This document shows, piece by piece, positions 45,540 to 54,347 of a stretch of 64,000 bases of DNA. The stretch covers positions 2,790,001 through 2,854,000 of the forward strand of contig NZ_CP079105.1 in the NCBI RefSeq assembly GCF_019285775.1, read 5' to 3'. Each line of letters opens with the position of its first letter. Positions within the stretch are counted from its first letter, which is position 1. The position numbers and the translations under genes were made by a program. This DNA comes from Skermania piniformis (GTDB lineage Bacteria; Actinomycetota; Actinomycetes; Mycobacteriales; Mycobacteriaceae). The notes below the pieces were generated by a model. The model was not told the origin of the DNA. It worked only from the letters and a program-made list of their open reading frames with translations, and did no database searches.

Positions 45540-46631
45540 ATGGAAACGACCGACAGCACGACGGTCGCGACAACCGATCCGACGTTCGGTCTCGATACGT
45601 TCGGCGATGTCACGGTCGACCCCGCCGGTCGCCCGGTGCCCGCCGACCAGGTGATCCGGAACGTGGTGGCCGAGGCCGTTCTGGCCGATCACGTCGGCGT
45701 CGACGCGTTCGGGCTGGGCGAGCATCATCGGCCCGACTTTGCCGTCACCGCACCCGAAGTGGTGCTCGCCGCGATCGCCGCCCGGACCGAGAACATTCGG
45801 CTCGGGACCGCGGTGACCGTGCTCAGCTCCGATGATCCGGTTCGGGTCTACGAGCGGTTTGCGACGCTCGATGCGGTATCCGACGGGCGGGCCGAGATCA
45901 CCCTCGGACGCGGCTCTTTCGTCGAGTCGTTTCCGCTGTTCGGCTACGACCTTGCCGACTACGAGAACCTCTTCGAGGAGAAGCTCGACCTGTTTGCCGC
46001 ACTACGGAGCGAACAGCCGGTCACCTGGAGCGGCAGTACCCGCACCGCCTTACACGCGGCCGACGTACACCCGAAGACTGCGGCCGGGGCCATCCCGACC
46101 TGGGTCGGAGTCGGCGGTAGTCCGCAATCGGTGGTGCGCGCCGCCCGCTACGGATTTGCCTTGATGCTGGCGATCATCGGTGGCGATCCGGCCCGGTTCG
46201 CCCCGTACAGCCGGTTGTATCGGCAGGCGCTGGCCGAGTTCGGCCACGCACCGCAGCCCGTCGGGGTGCACGCGCCGGGGCTGGTGGCCGACACCGACGC
46301 GGAAGCGATCGAGCTGGCCTGGCCACATTTCCAGGCGATGCGGGACCGAATCGGGCAGGAGCGCGGGTGGGGGCCGACCTCGCGTGCCGAATTCGAGCGC
46401 GATATCGCTTCCGGGGCTCAGCACGTCGGCTCGCCGGACACGGTTGCCCGCAAGATCGCCCAGACCCTACGGGCCACCGGGGCAAACCGGTTCGACCTCA
46501 AATACAGCATGGGAACCCTGCCGCACGACGTGCTCATGCACGGGATCGAGCTGTACGGCACCGACGTGATTCCCCGGGTACGCCGACTGTTGGCCGCCCC
46601 GACCGCTCCGGTTGCCGCCAACGTAGGCTGA
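45540..46631 (+). CDS. LLM-class flavin-dependent oxidoreductase
   Basis: 363-residue luciferase-like TIM-barrel enzyme. Recognised by FGLGEHHRPDF, RLGTAVTVLSSDDPVRVYERF, DAVSDGRAEITLGRGS and WVGVGGSPQSVVRAARYG. It probably uses FMN (or F420); substrate unknown. ATG 45540 with GGGAG seven bases upstream. This gene and the next interrupt the Rv3203-Rv3204 order, so they are an insertion relative to M. tuberculosis. Its last codons contain the -10 box of the next gene. Confidence 0.9.
   Translation: METTDSTTVATTDPTFGLDTFGDVTVDPAGRPVPADQVIRNVVAEAVLADHVGVDAFGLGEHHRPDFAVTAPEVVLAAIAARTENIRLGTAVTVLSSDDPVRVYERFATLDAVSDGRAEITLGRGSFVESFPLFGYDLADYENLFEEKLDLFAALRSEQPVTWSGSTRTALHAADVHPKTAAGAIPTWVGVGGSPQSVVRAARYGFALMLAIIGGDPARFAPYSRLYRQALAEFGHAPQPVGVHAPGLVADTDAEAIELAWPHFQAMRDRIGQERGWGPTSRAEFERDIASGAQHVGSPDTVARKIAQTLRATGANRFDLKYSMGTLPHDVLMHGIELYGTDVIPRVRRLLAAPTAPVAANVG
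46624..46629 (+). promoter_or_regulatory. -10 element of the DUF5990 gene (leaderless)
   Basis: TAGGCT, 6 bases before GTG 46636, in the last codons of the LLM gene. Confidence 0.55.
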
Positions 46632-46635
46632 ACCG

Positions 46636-47034
46636 GTGGAGCTGCGCATCGTCGGGCACGACCTGCCCGGTCTGCGCTGCGGAGGGTATGTCGGCGTGCA
46701 CGTCGGGATCCAGCTGCGTCGCGAACCTGCCGAATGGGTACCGGGCGACCGGGTGGAGGCGCGCTGGACCCTCTCGATCGAGGTGAGCGGGAGCGGACCG
46801 GACCGAGACTTCCGCGGTCCGGCCGTGCAGGGCCGACGCGGTGACCGGTTCGTCTACCTGACCTGGGGTGAAGTGATCGCCGACGAGTTCGGCATGTTCC
46901 GGCGAGCCAAGCTGATGCTGAACGACATCGGCGACCCGACGCCCGACGTGGTAACCGCATCCGTGCACCTCACCGATGCCCACGGCATGCCACGCTGCGC
47001 CCGGTTGACCACACCTGCGGTGCAGTGGAGTTGA
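46636..47034 (+). CDS. DUF5990 family protein
   Basis: 132-residue soluble beta-rich protein. The family core is visible: MELRIVGHDLPG, VGVQLR-like HVGIQLRREP, DFRGPAVQGRRGDRFVYLTWG and MFRRAKLMLNDI. Function unknown. The 3' end was remodelled by a 26-bp tandem repeat: the last residues TTPAVQWS and the stop are encoded by repeat units 1-2. Confidence 0.75.
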   Translation: MELRIVGHDLPGLRCGGYVGVHVGIQLRREPAEWVPGDRVEARWTLSIEVSGSGPDRDFRGPAVQGRRGDRFVYLTWGEVIADEFGMFRRAKLMLNDIGDPTPDVVTASVHLTDAHGMPRCARLTTPAVQWS

Positions 47035-47082
47035 CCGCACCTGCGGTGCAGTGGAGTTGACCGCACCTGCGGTGCGATGGAG
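47005..47082 (+). repeat. Three 26-bp tandem repeats, each a small hairpin
   Basis: Units at 47005-47030, 47031-47056 and 47057-47082, nearly identical. Each contains GCACC-TGC-GGTGC (ACACC in unit 1), a 5-bp stem. The array spans the DUF5990 stop and ends 8 bases before the next start. Confidence 0.95.
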
Positions 47083-47090
47083 TTGAGCCC

Positions 47091-47387
47091 GTGACAACCA
47101 CCGCCGACGAGGTCGAACGAGTCCGCGAACTGGTCGCGGCGATACCGGTCGGCCGGGTGAGCACCTACGGCGATATCGCCGCCGTGGCCGGCTTGTCGAC
47201 GCCGCGGACGGTCGCCTGGATCATGCGCACCGACTCCGCCGACCTACCGTGGCACCGAGTGGTGCGGGCAACCGGTCGACCCGCACCGCAGCTCGCCGTC
47301 CGACAGCTGACCGCACTGGCCGCCGAGGGGGTGCCGATCACGGACGGCCGAATCGACCTTGTCGCCGCTCGGCATCGATTCCCGTGA
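47091..47387 (+). CDS. Alkyltransferase-like protein (ATL), MGMT homologue
   Basis: 98 residues; only the C-terminal DNA-binding domain of O6-alkylguanine transferases. The active-site motif PCHRV is PWHRVV here (Trp54), as in ATL proteins such as E. coli eAtl, which flag O6-alkylguanine for nucleotide excision repair without repairing it. The helix-turn-helix (TYGDIAAVAGLSTPRTVAWI) with the Arg finger is kept. Counterpart of Rv3204. GTG 47091; the stop overlaps mobA (GTGA). Confidence 0.88.
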   Translation: MTTTADEVERVRELVAAIPVGRVSTYGDIAAVAGLSTPRTVAWIMRTDSADLPWHRVVRATGRPAPQLAVRQLTALAAEGVPITDGRIDLVAARHRFP

Positions 47388-47980
47388 CAAGGCATGCAAT
47401 CGTGCTCGCCGGCGGTTCCGGACGTCGGCTCGGTGGGGTGGACAAACCCGGCCTGGTTGTCGGCGGGCGGTCCCTGCTCGACGTTGCGCTCGCCGCGGTC
47501 GAGCACTGCACGGACGTCGTCGTCGTCGGACCGCGCCGCGCTGGTCTGCCGCCGGCTGTTCGACAAGCTAGCGAGGAACCCGCCGGCACCGGCCCGGTTG
47601 CCGCGCTCGCCGCCGGCCTGGCCGCGCTCCCCGGCCGAGCGCGGCAGGTGTTGGTACTTGCCGCCGACCTGCCGTTCATCACGTCGGCGGCGACAGCCGA
47701 ACTCTGTACCCGACTGGACGATGCCGATACCGATGCCGCTTTCGCCGTCGATTCCGGCGGCCGGCTGCAGTACCTGCTCGCGGCGTGGCGCGGTCCGGCA
47801 TTGGCGGCCCGACTGACCGAACTTACCCCTCGCACGAACCGCCGCATGCGCGACCTGGTCCCAGCGCACCATGTCCGTGTCGCTCTGGCCGGGGTGCAGG
47901 ACTGCGACACACCCGAAGATCTGCGCGCCGCGCGCAGACAGCTCGCCCGACCGCCGGGATCAGCGGATCAGGCGCGGTAG
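47384..47980 (+). CDS. mobA: Molybdenum cofactor guanylyltransferase (MobA-like)
   Basis: 198 residues. The nucleotidyltransferase signature AIVLAGGSGRRLGGVDKPGL is at the N-terminus; LAADLPFIT holds the metal-binding Asp. Expected to attach GMP to molybdopterin. GTG 47384 overlaps the ATL stop. The order ATL-mobA is the start of a segment with no parallel in the M. tuberculosis order. A CTP/NTP specificity other than GTP is possible. Confidence 0.82.
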   Translation: MTRHAIVLAGGSGRRLGGVDKPGLVVGGRSLLDVALAAVEHCTDVVVVGPRRAGLPPAVRQASEEPAGTGPVAALAAGLAALPGRARQVLVLAADLPFITSAATAELCTRLDDADTDAAFAVDSGGRLQYLLAAWRGPALAARLTELTPRTNRRMRDLVPAHHVRVALAGVQDCDTPEDLRAARRQLARPPGSADQAR

Positions 47981-47995
47981 CCATGGCCGAGCCAC

Positions 47996-48412
47996 TCAGG
48001 CGGCACTGTGCTTCGGCACGATCGCCGGCATCGCCCCGCCGACGGTCATCGCGGCCTGCGCGGCCACCTCGACAATTCCTGCATCCACCCGCACGTCGTA
48101 GACCGGAACACTCCTCGTCGGGTCGGTCAGACAACGCCCGTCGATCAGCGAGAACGTCGCTACCGCGGCGACGACGATCGGCTCCCCCGGACATGCCCCG
48201 GCGACGGCCCGGGCCGATATCGGCCGGACGGACGGTTCGACGTCGCCGACCGCGCACAAAGTCCCGTCGTCGAGTCGGAACAGGCTGATCTTTCGGCCCC
48301 CCGACAACCGCACTGCCACGCCACGACCCGGGATCAGCTGATCGAGCGGGCATACTGTGACCCAGTCCACGCCGGCCCGGTTCAGCTCCGAACGGAAAGT
48401 GCCTACTCGCAT
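47996..48412 (-). CDS. nirD: NirD-like Rieske-fold protein, orphan
   Basis: 138 residues. Matches the small subunit of NADH nitrite reductase: VTVCPLDQLIPGRGVAVRL, ISLFRLDDGTLCAVGDVEP, and GRCLTDPTRSVPVYDVRV. It has the Rieske fold but no C-H/C-H cluster ligands, as normal for NirD. GGGGAGG seven bases before the ATG. nirB, which normally precedes it, is not in the window. It is convergent with mobA. Confidence 0.8.
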   Translation of the reverse strand: MRVGTFRSELNRAGVDWVTVCPLDQLIPGRGVAVRLSGGRKISLFRLDDGTLCAVGDVEPSVRPISARAVAGACPGEPIVVAAVATFSLIDGRCLTDPTRSVPVYDVRVDAGIVEVAAQAAMTVGGAMPAIVPKHSAA

Positions 48413-48648
48413 CGGATGTCCTCCCCTTGCGGTCTGCTTTCCATTCCACGCGGAGTCTGTTATCAGGCGATTACGGCCCTGTTACCGCATCAGTTCAAGA
48501 TCGAACTTTTACGGCCGCTGAGTGTCGTAACGGACACCAAGCGCTAACATCAAGATCAACAAGATCTACTCTTGCGCTCGCAGATCTATCCTGGCCCGCC
48601 CTGACCGGCATCGTTTCGAGGAGGACTCCCTGTGATCGGACAGCTGAC

Positions 48649-50055
48649 GTGCACGACCTGATCCGTGCCCGGCTTTCCGTCGGCGACGCAGCAAATTACC
48701 TGATATCCACCCCCGAGCGGGTAACCGATTGGGTTGCCTACTGGGTGTTCGACAACGGGCCGGCCGGCCCGCCGTCCACCGCTGTCCTGACCGCCGTTCT
48801 CGACGAACGGCAACAGTATCTGACCGCGTTACAGCGCCACGTGGTCGACGTCCCACGCGGCGTGGGCAACCCGTACTGGGTAGCGGACGACACTCCGCTG
48901 CGGGAAAGATTGACCGTGCGGACCGACACGGTCGAGGCGAGCACGGCACTGGCGGCCGTGGCAGCCACCTTCGACAACCCGCTCGACCTGCATGAAACTC
49001 CCGTGCGGCTGACTGCGTTCCCCGACGTTCGCGACGCCGCCACCGGAGGGTCCCAAACCTTCGTGTTTGCCCAGGTAAGCCATGCGTTGCTGGTCGGAGC
49101 GCACATCGCCGGTCTGTCACAGGCGCTGTTTGCGCCAGATCCCCTCCCGTTGCAGATCCAGGGAGCCGGGACACCGACCGCCCGACCCCGCCCGCTCGCC
49201 GTCTCCGCGCTCGGCGCCGCGCGGTTACCGGTCGAAATCGCACGTTGGTTGATCCTGCAGGCGCGCGCCAATATCGTCGCCGCACGCCGAGCCCCACTGC
49301 CGCCGGAGATGACCGAACCGCGTGCGGCTACGGCGTTCAACTCCCCGCGAGCCGGGACCGAACTCGCGGTCCGGATCGTTCGGGTGGACCTTACCGCCGC
49401 CCGCGGGAAAGGCGTCACGCTCAGCGTGATCGGACTCACGGCGGTCTCGCTCGCCATGCAGCGCTACCTCGAATCGATCGGGGCACCCTGCCCGGACGAC
49501 CTTGCCGCGATGGTTCCGGTTGCTCTCGACCATCAGTGCCTCGGAGTCAACCAGCTCACTGCGCTCCGGGCCGATCTGTGTCCAACCGTCGCCGATCCGG
49601 TCGAGCGTGCCAAGGCCGTTCAGACCAGCTTGCAAACGGCACGGGCGGCGGTCGACCAGGTTTCCCCGGTCGAGCTTGCGGCCGGTGCGGCGACACCGTT
49701 CGCCATAATGCCGCGGCTACTCCCGCGGGGGGACCAGAACGACGGTGCTACAGCACCATGGGCGACCGTCCTGACCAGTGTGCGAACCGGCAGCAAGCCG
49801 ACCTGGTCACTCGCCGGTCGTAGCCACATATTCGGCGGTACGCTGGCCAACATCGCGCCGGACGTGGGCTTGTTCCACAGTTTCGCCAGCGACCACTCCG
49901 GGATGACCGTGACATTGATCGCATCCGGCTCCGCGGTCGCGAGCGTCGACGGGTACGCGGCGTTCCTGGAGCGGGCATTCCTGGAAGTTGTCGATGCGAT
50001 GAGCGCGTCGACCGTGGCTACCCCGGACCGCGCGAGAGTGGAACAGCTGGTATGA
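48649..50055 (+). CDS. WS/DGAT-like protein with degenerate catalytic motif (copy A)
   Basis: 468 residues from GTG 48649. N-terminal condensation-like half (LSVGDAANYLISTPERVTDW) and C-terminal DUF1298-like half (ATVLTSVRTGSKPTWSLAGR, VGLFHSFASDHSGMTV) identify the wax-ester synthase/diacylglycerol acyltransferase family. The HHxxxDG active site is replaced by SHALLVG at ~144-150: both the catalytic His and the Asp are lost. The best Shine-Dalgarno/start pair (GAGGAGG, GTG 48632) is out of frame with the ORF. It converges with, and overlaps by 38 bases, a paralogue on the other strand. An acyl-CoA-dependent role is therefore doubtful. Confidence 0.75.
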   Translation: MHDLIRARLSVGDAANYLISTPERVTDWVAYWVFDNGPAGPPSTAVLTAVLDERQQYLTALQRHVVDVPRGVGNPYWVADDTPLRERLTVRTDTVEASTALAAVAATFDNPLDLHETPVRLTAFPDVRDAATGGSQTFVFAQVSHALLVGAHIAGLSQALFAPDPLPLQIQGAGTPTARPRPLAVSALGAARLPVEIARWLILQARANIVAARRAPLPPEMTEPRAATAFNSPRAGTELAVRIVRVDLTAARGKGVTLSVIGLTAVSLAMQRYLESIGAPCPDDLAAMVPVALDHQCLGVNQLTALRADLCPTVADPVERAKAVQTSLQTARAAVDQVSPVELAAGAATPFAIMPRLLPRGDQNDGATAPWATVLTSVRTGSKPTWSLAGRSHIFGGTLANIAPDVGLFHSFASDHSGMTVTLIASGSAVASVDGYAAFLERAFLEVVDAMSASTVATPDRARVEQLV

Positions 50056-51511
50056 CCCGGGCCGGGGAGTTTCGGTGCGAGGGTCCGAGGTCCCACGACT
50101 GCACCGCAGGTGCCTCGCTGATCGCCGTGGTCACATCCACGAAAGCTTGGGTGAGAAGCACGGCGTACGCATCGATATCCGGCAGGGCGGCGGTCGACGC
50201 GGTGACCGTCACCGTCAGGCCGAAGGTTCCGCCGACGAAGCTGTGCGCCAATCCGGCGTCGGTGCTGACATTCACCAGATGCCCGCCGAACACCGCAGGG
50301 CTGTCGGACAACGCCAGCTCGGCATCCCCGTCGACCCGCACGCTCGTGATCGAGGTCGCCCACAGCGAGCCTGCATCCCAGCTGGTCCGCAGACGGCCGC
50401 GCCGCAACAGCGACAGGTAGACGAAGAACGGGACCGCTGCCCCGACCTCCAATGCGAGCTTGGCCGCGTCGTGTCCGGCCTCGCGAGCGTCACGCAGGTG
50501 AGCGTGGATCGCCCCGGCACGCGCCGCCGGGCCGGTGATCGTCGGGTACAGGTTCGCCTGTACCGCGCTGATCCGATTCACCCCGAGGCGACCACGCTGC
50601 CCCGCAATCGCTACCGGCACATACGCGGCGAGGTCATCCGGGCAGCTCTGCCCGAGTCCGGCGAGATACCGTTCGATCGCGAGCGAGACCGCGGTCATGC
50701 CGAGCGCGGTCAACGTGATTCCTCGCCCTTGGGCCGGCGCAAGGTCCGGCCGAATCACTCGAACGGCGAGCTCGCTGTCCCGCCGAGGACTGTTCAGGTC
50801 GGTCTTCTCTCGGATAGTCGCCACCATCGGGCGGCGTGCAGTCCGACGGCGTAGGGCATGGCGCTCCCGCCCCTGGGCCAGGTGCCAGCGGATCACCTCG
50901 AGGGGCAATCTGGTCACGCCCAGCACCGCGGACGCCGTCGGCCGCTCCCGCTCGACCGCGTCGCCCGCACCGTCGATGTGCAGCTCCGCCGGCTCGGCTC
51001 CGAACAGAGCCCGGCCCAACCCGGCGATCTGCGCTCCCACCAAGATTGCGTGGCTCACCTGAGCAAACACCACAGTCGCCACCGCCCCACCCGGCACCGG
51101 CGCCCCCGCGACGCTCGTGAACGCGGTCAGCCGCCAGGTGCCCTCGTGCAGGTCCAACGGACTTCCGAACGTGTCCGCCATCGCCGCCAACACCGACGAC
51201 CACTCGACCGCCTCATCCCGGACCACCAACCGCTCCCGCAGCGGCGTCGGATCCATCACCCAGTACGGGTTGCCCAACCCGCGCGGCACGTCGGCCACTC
51301 GACGTCCCAATGCCCGCACGAACGGCTCCCGCTCCGCCACTTGCTTTACCACGTCCGCGACGCCGACGGAGTTTTCGAACACCCAGTACATCACCCAATC
51401 CGTCGCATGTTCCGGGGTCGACATCAGATAGTTCACCGAATCGCCGGTCGCCAATCTGGCCCGGGTCAGCGCTGCCGACGAGCTTCCTGCACGACGCAGT
51501 CGCTGCTTCAC
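50018..51511 (-). CDS. WS/DGAT-like protein with degenerate catalytic motif (copy B)
   Basis: 497 residues from GTG 51511, AGGAG six bases upstream. Paralogue of the gene at 48649: shared VNYLMSTPEHATDWVMYWVF, VADVPRGLGNPYWV, LAAYVPVAIAGQ, and a matching C-terminal half. The active-site motif is SHAILVG at 153-159, the same change as copy A. It is longer at the C-terminus (~20 residues ending in VPLSRGPG). No membrane helix. The two overlap tail to tail. Confidence 0.78.
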   Translation of the reverse strand: MKQRLRRAGSSSAALTRARLATGDSVNYLMSTPEHATDWVMYWVFENSVGVADVVKQVAEREPFVRALGRRVADVPRGLGNPYWVMDPTPLRERLVVRDEAVEWSSVLAAMADTFGSPLDLHEGTWRLTAFTSVAGAPVPGGAVATVVFAQVSHAILVGAQIAGLGRALFGAEPAELHIDGAGDAVERERPTASAVLGVTRLPLEVIRWHLAQGRERHALRRRTARRPMVATIREKTDLNSPRRDSELAVRVIRPDLAPAQGRGITLTALGMTAVSLAIERYLAGLGQSCPDDLAAYVPVAIAGQRGRLGVNRISAVQANLYPTITGPAARAGAIHAHLRDAREAGHDAAKLALEVGAAVPFFVYLSLLRRGRLRTSWDAGSLWATSITSVRVDGDAELALSDSPAVFGGHLVNVSTDAGLAHSFVGGTFGLTVTVTASTAALPDIDAYAVLLTQAFVDVTTAISEAPAVQSWDLGPSHRNSPARVIPAVPLSRGPG

Positions 51512-51656
51512 GGGAACTCCTGAATTATCGAACTCTCCAACACATGCCGACTATGGGCACCACGGTCGGCGATAGCGTCGCAAACATACCCTGAAGCATC
51601 CTTCGACTCGCAATTGGCCAACCGGATCCGCAACCCCATACGGTTTTGGGACCCAC

Positions 51657-52346
51657 TCAGGACCTTTCGAACACGATGTCGTAGACGCCTGAACCCTCGG
51701 TCGGCCCATCGGCAAACTTCTTCCGGCGGATCTCCTTGAAGCCGAACCCGTCGAGGTACTCACTCAGATCACCGGCAAGCGCACAACCGGCATACATCTC
51801 GAAGTCGGCCGCCTCCGTCTTGATGTACTTGAAGTTGCGCACCAACTCGTCCGCACCTTTGAGTACGAGAAGCTCCGAGCCCTGAGTGTCCATGATCAGC
51901 GCTTCGTAGCCGGCCAGATCGATCTTCTCCGCCTCGACCATGGTGTCGAACCGAGTGCTCTGCAGGCTGACCTCACCGACGTAGTTCACCTCCGGCCAGA
52001 CCTCGGTGTGGAGGGACAGGTCGAAGATGGACGAGGACAAGCCGTCGTTGTTGGAGATCTTGAATTCGTAGGTGGCACCGTCGACATCGGACAAGAGGTA
52101 CTCCAGCGCCCGCTGGCGAGGATACGGCCGAATATTTTGCGTCAGCTCCGCGAAGACGGACGGGATCGGCTCCACCCAGACGACACGCAGTCCGGCGGCC
52201 TCGTAATAGGCACGTTCCTGGCCGGAGTTCGCGCCGACATGGATCACGCCGTGGAGTCCCAGCAGATAGGGGTCATACTCGCGCACCCACTTGCGCATCA
52301 CGAAGCGATCGCGAGCTCGTTGGGCGTAGTCGAGCAGTACCGCCAT
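51657..52346 (-). CDS. FkbM-family methyltransferase
   Basis: 229 residues. SAM-binding motif GVIHVGANSGQERAYY (~33-48), VWVEPIPSVF (acidic loop) and the FkbM block TRFDTMVEAEKIDLAGYEALIMDTQ. These enzymes usually O-methylate a sugar or polyketide hydroxyl. GGAGA five bases before ATG 52346. Divergent from the glycosyltransferase pair with 281 bases between, suggesting a shared glycan. Confidence 0.88.
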   Translation of the reverse strand: MAVLLDYAQRARDRFVMRKWVREYDPYLLGLHGVIHVGANSGQERAYYEAAGLRVVWVEPIPSVFAELTQNIRPYPRQRALEYLLSDVDGATYEFKISNNDGLSSSIFDLSLHTEVWPEVNYVGEVSLQSTRFDTMVEAEKIDLAGYEALIMDTQGSELLVLKGADELVRNFKYIKTEAADFEMYAGCALAGDLSEYLDGFGFKEIRRKKFADGPTEGSGVYDIVFERS

Positions 52347-52555
52347 GAGATTCTCCAGTTCGCGAGGGGCTGTGCGACAGCCACAAAGGGGCCGTACGAC
52401 AGCCGAATGGTACCCCAGGGCCGGAACGGGACCGGGCGGCTACGACGACCCGATGATCACCGACTCGACGAGCGCTCGGACAGCCGTGCGACAGTCACCG
52501 ATCCGGAACCCGTACCATGCCACTCGCCGACGGAGCTGGATCGGAACGCGGTAGC

Positions 52556-53371
52556 GCGTGCTCGATCAGCCGGTAGGCTGACGGTCGGTAATCCGCCGGT
52601 CGGGGTTCATGACTCGGAGATGGACGTATGACGATGACCGCCGAAAAAACCGACGTGTCCTCGCGCCCGAAGATATCGGTGATCACGATCACCCGGGACG
52701 ACCTCGACGGCCTGTCCCGCACCACCGAGAGCGTGCTCACACAACAAGGCGATTTCGACGTCGAGCACATCGTCGTCGACGGCGGATCCGATCCCCGGGT
52801 GGCGAAACTACTCGCCGATCTGAACAGCCCGGCACACGTGATATCGGAACCGGACAAAGGCCGCTACGACGGCATGAACAAAGGCATCCACGCCGCCACC
52901 GGCGACCTGCTGTGGTTCATGAACTCCGGTGACCTGTTCGCCTCACCACACGCGATCGAGTACGCGCTCGACTCCCTCGACGACGTCCGCAACGAATGGG
53001 GATTCGGCTACGAAATCCTCGCCAACGACGGAAAACCCGCCGCCGTTCGCCAGCACGTGATCCCGTTCAGCCGCCCACTTCTGGCCATCGGCTACGGCGT
53101 CCCCCACCAGACCTGCTATTTCGGCGCCGACCTGATCGCCGAACTCGGCGGATACAGCCTCGAACTACCCGTCATCGCCGATCAGCACCTGATGATGCGC
53201 GCCTCGATGAAATCCGAACCCCGCCGCGCCTACCAAGTCCTCAGCATCTACGACGGCAGCGGCATCAGCCTGCAGTCGACCTGGCGCCGCCATATGCTCG
53301 AGGTGCGCAAGGCGCGCCGGATGGCCGGCCTGTCACCCACCGGCAGCAAAGTCGGCGACGACCTGGTCATG
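52556..53371 (+). repeat. Tandem duplication, first copy
   Basis: Homologous to 53529-54347; includes the promoter region, leader and most of a glycosyltransferase gene. A 3-base indel in the leader changes the offset from 973 to 976. Confidence 0.95.
52574..52579 (+). promoter_or_regulatory. -10 element of first GT2 gene
   Basis: TAGGCT in the leader, about 48 bases before ATG 52628; also in the second copy. Confidence 0.45.
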
Positions 53372-53491
53372 GCGTATCGGATAAGCCTGGAGTCCGGCCG
53401 TAACTACATCGGACAGCGTCTGCTCAGAGGGGTCGACCGCGCACTGCACCGGACGAAGCGCATCTTCCGCTCCAGCCGTAACAACGGGTGA
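52628..53491 (+). CDS. Family-2 glycosyltransferase, first copy
   Basis: 287 residues, GT-A fold. ISVITITRDDLDGLSRTTES (nucleotide site), VVDGGSDP, SEPDKGRYDGMNKGIHAA and GDLLWFMNSGDLFA, the family-2 core found in WcaA-like enzymes. No membrane segment. GGAGA seven bases upstream of ATG 52628. The last ~40 residues (from AYRISLESGRN) differ fully from the next gene. Donor and acceptor unknown. Confidence 0.9.
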   Translation: MTMTAEKTDVSSRPKISVITITRDDLDGLSRTTESVLTQQGDFDVEHIVVDGGSDPRVAKLLADLNSPAHVISEPDKGRYDGMNKGIHAATGDLLWFMNSGDLFASPHAIEYALDSLDDVRNEWGFGYEILANDGKPAAVRQHVIPFSRPLLAIGYGVPHQTCYFGADLIAELGGYSLELPVIADQHLMMRASMKSEPRRAYQVLSIYDGSGISLQSTWRRHMLEVRKARRMAGLSPTGSKVGDDLVMAYRISLESGRNYIGQRLLRGVDRALHRTKRIFRSSRNNG

Positions 53492-53528
53492 TATCAACAG
53501 ATCGGCTCTATATCCCGACCGTGGTCGT

Positions 53529-54347
53529 GCGTGCTCGATCAGCCGGTAGGCTGACGGTCGGCAAATTCCCCCCGGTCGGGGTTCATGACTCGGAGATGGA
53601 CGTATGACGATGACCGCCGAAAAAACCGACGTGTCCTCGCGCCCGAAGATATCGGTGATCACGATCACTCGGGACGACCTCGACGGCCTGTCCCGCACCA
53701 CCGAGAGCGTGCTCACACAACAAGGCGATTTCGACGTCGAGCACATCGTCGTCGACGGCGGATCCGATCCCCGGGTGGCGAAACTACTCGCCGATCTGAA
53801 CAGCCCGGCACACGTGATATCGGAACCGGACAAAGGCCGCTACGACGGCATGAACAAAGGCATCCACGCCGCCACCGGCGACCTGCTGTGGTTCATGAAC
53901 TCCGGTGACCTGTTCGCCTCACCACACGCGATCGAGTACGCGCTCGACTCCCTCGACGACGTCCGCAACGAATGGGGATTCGGCTACGAAATCCTCGCCT
54001 ACGACGGAAAACCCGCCGCGTTCCGGGAGCACGAGATCCCGTTCAGCCGCCCACTTCTGGCGCTGGGCTACGGCGTCCCCCACCAGACCTGCTATTTCGG
54101 CGCCGACCTGATCGCCGAACTCGGCGGATACAGCCTCGAACTACCGATCATCGCCGATCAGCACCTGATGATGCGCGCCTCGATGAAATCCGAACCCCGC
54201 CGCGCCTACCAAGTCCTCAGCATCTACGACGGCAGCGGCATCAGCACCCGATGGACCACTCGGCAACACATGCTCGAGGTGCGCAAGGCGCGCAAGATGG
54301 CCGGCCTGTCACCCACCGGCAGCAAAGTCGGCGACGACCTGGTCATG
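53529..54347 (+). repeat. Tandem duplication, second copy
   Basis: Second copy of the 52556-53371 segment. The first ~390 bases of the gene differ by a single base seen by eye; later parts are a mosaic of identical and divergent blocks. Confidence 0.95.
53547..53552 (+). promoter_or_regulatory. -10 element of second GT2 gene
   Basis: TAGGCT, the duplicated copy of the element at 52574. Confidence 0.45.

Noticed and set aside
47005..47082. CRISPR or REP cluster
   Set aside because: Only three contiguous units, no spacers, and no further copies seen in the window.
52556..54347. Insertion sequence or composite element made of the two GT2 copies
   Set aside because: No transposase, inverted ends or target duplication; it is a plain tandem gene duplication.
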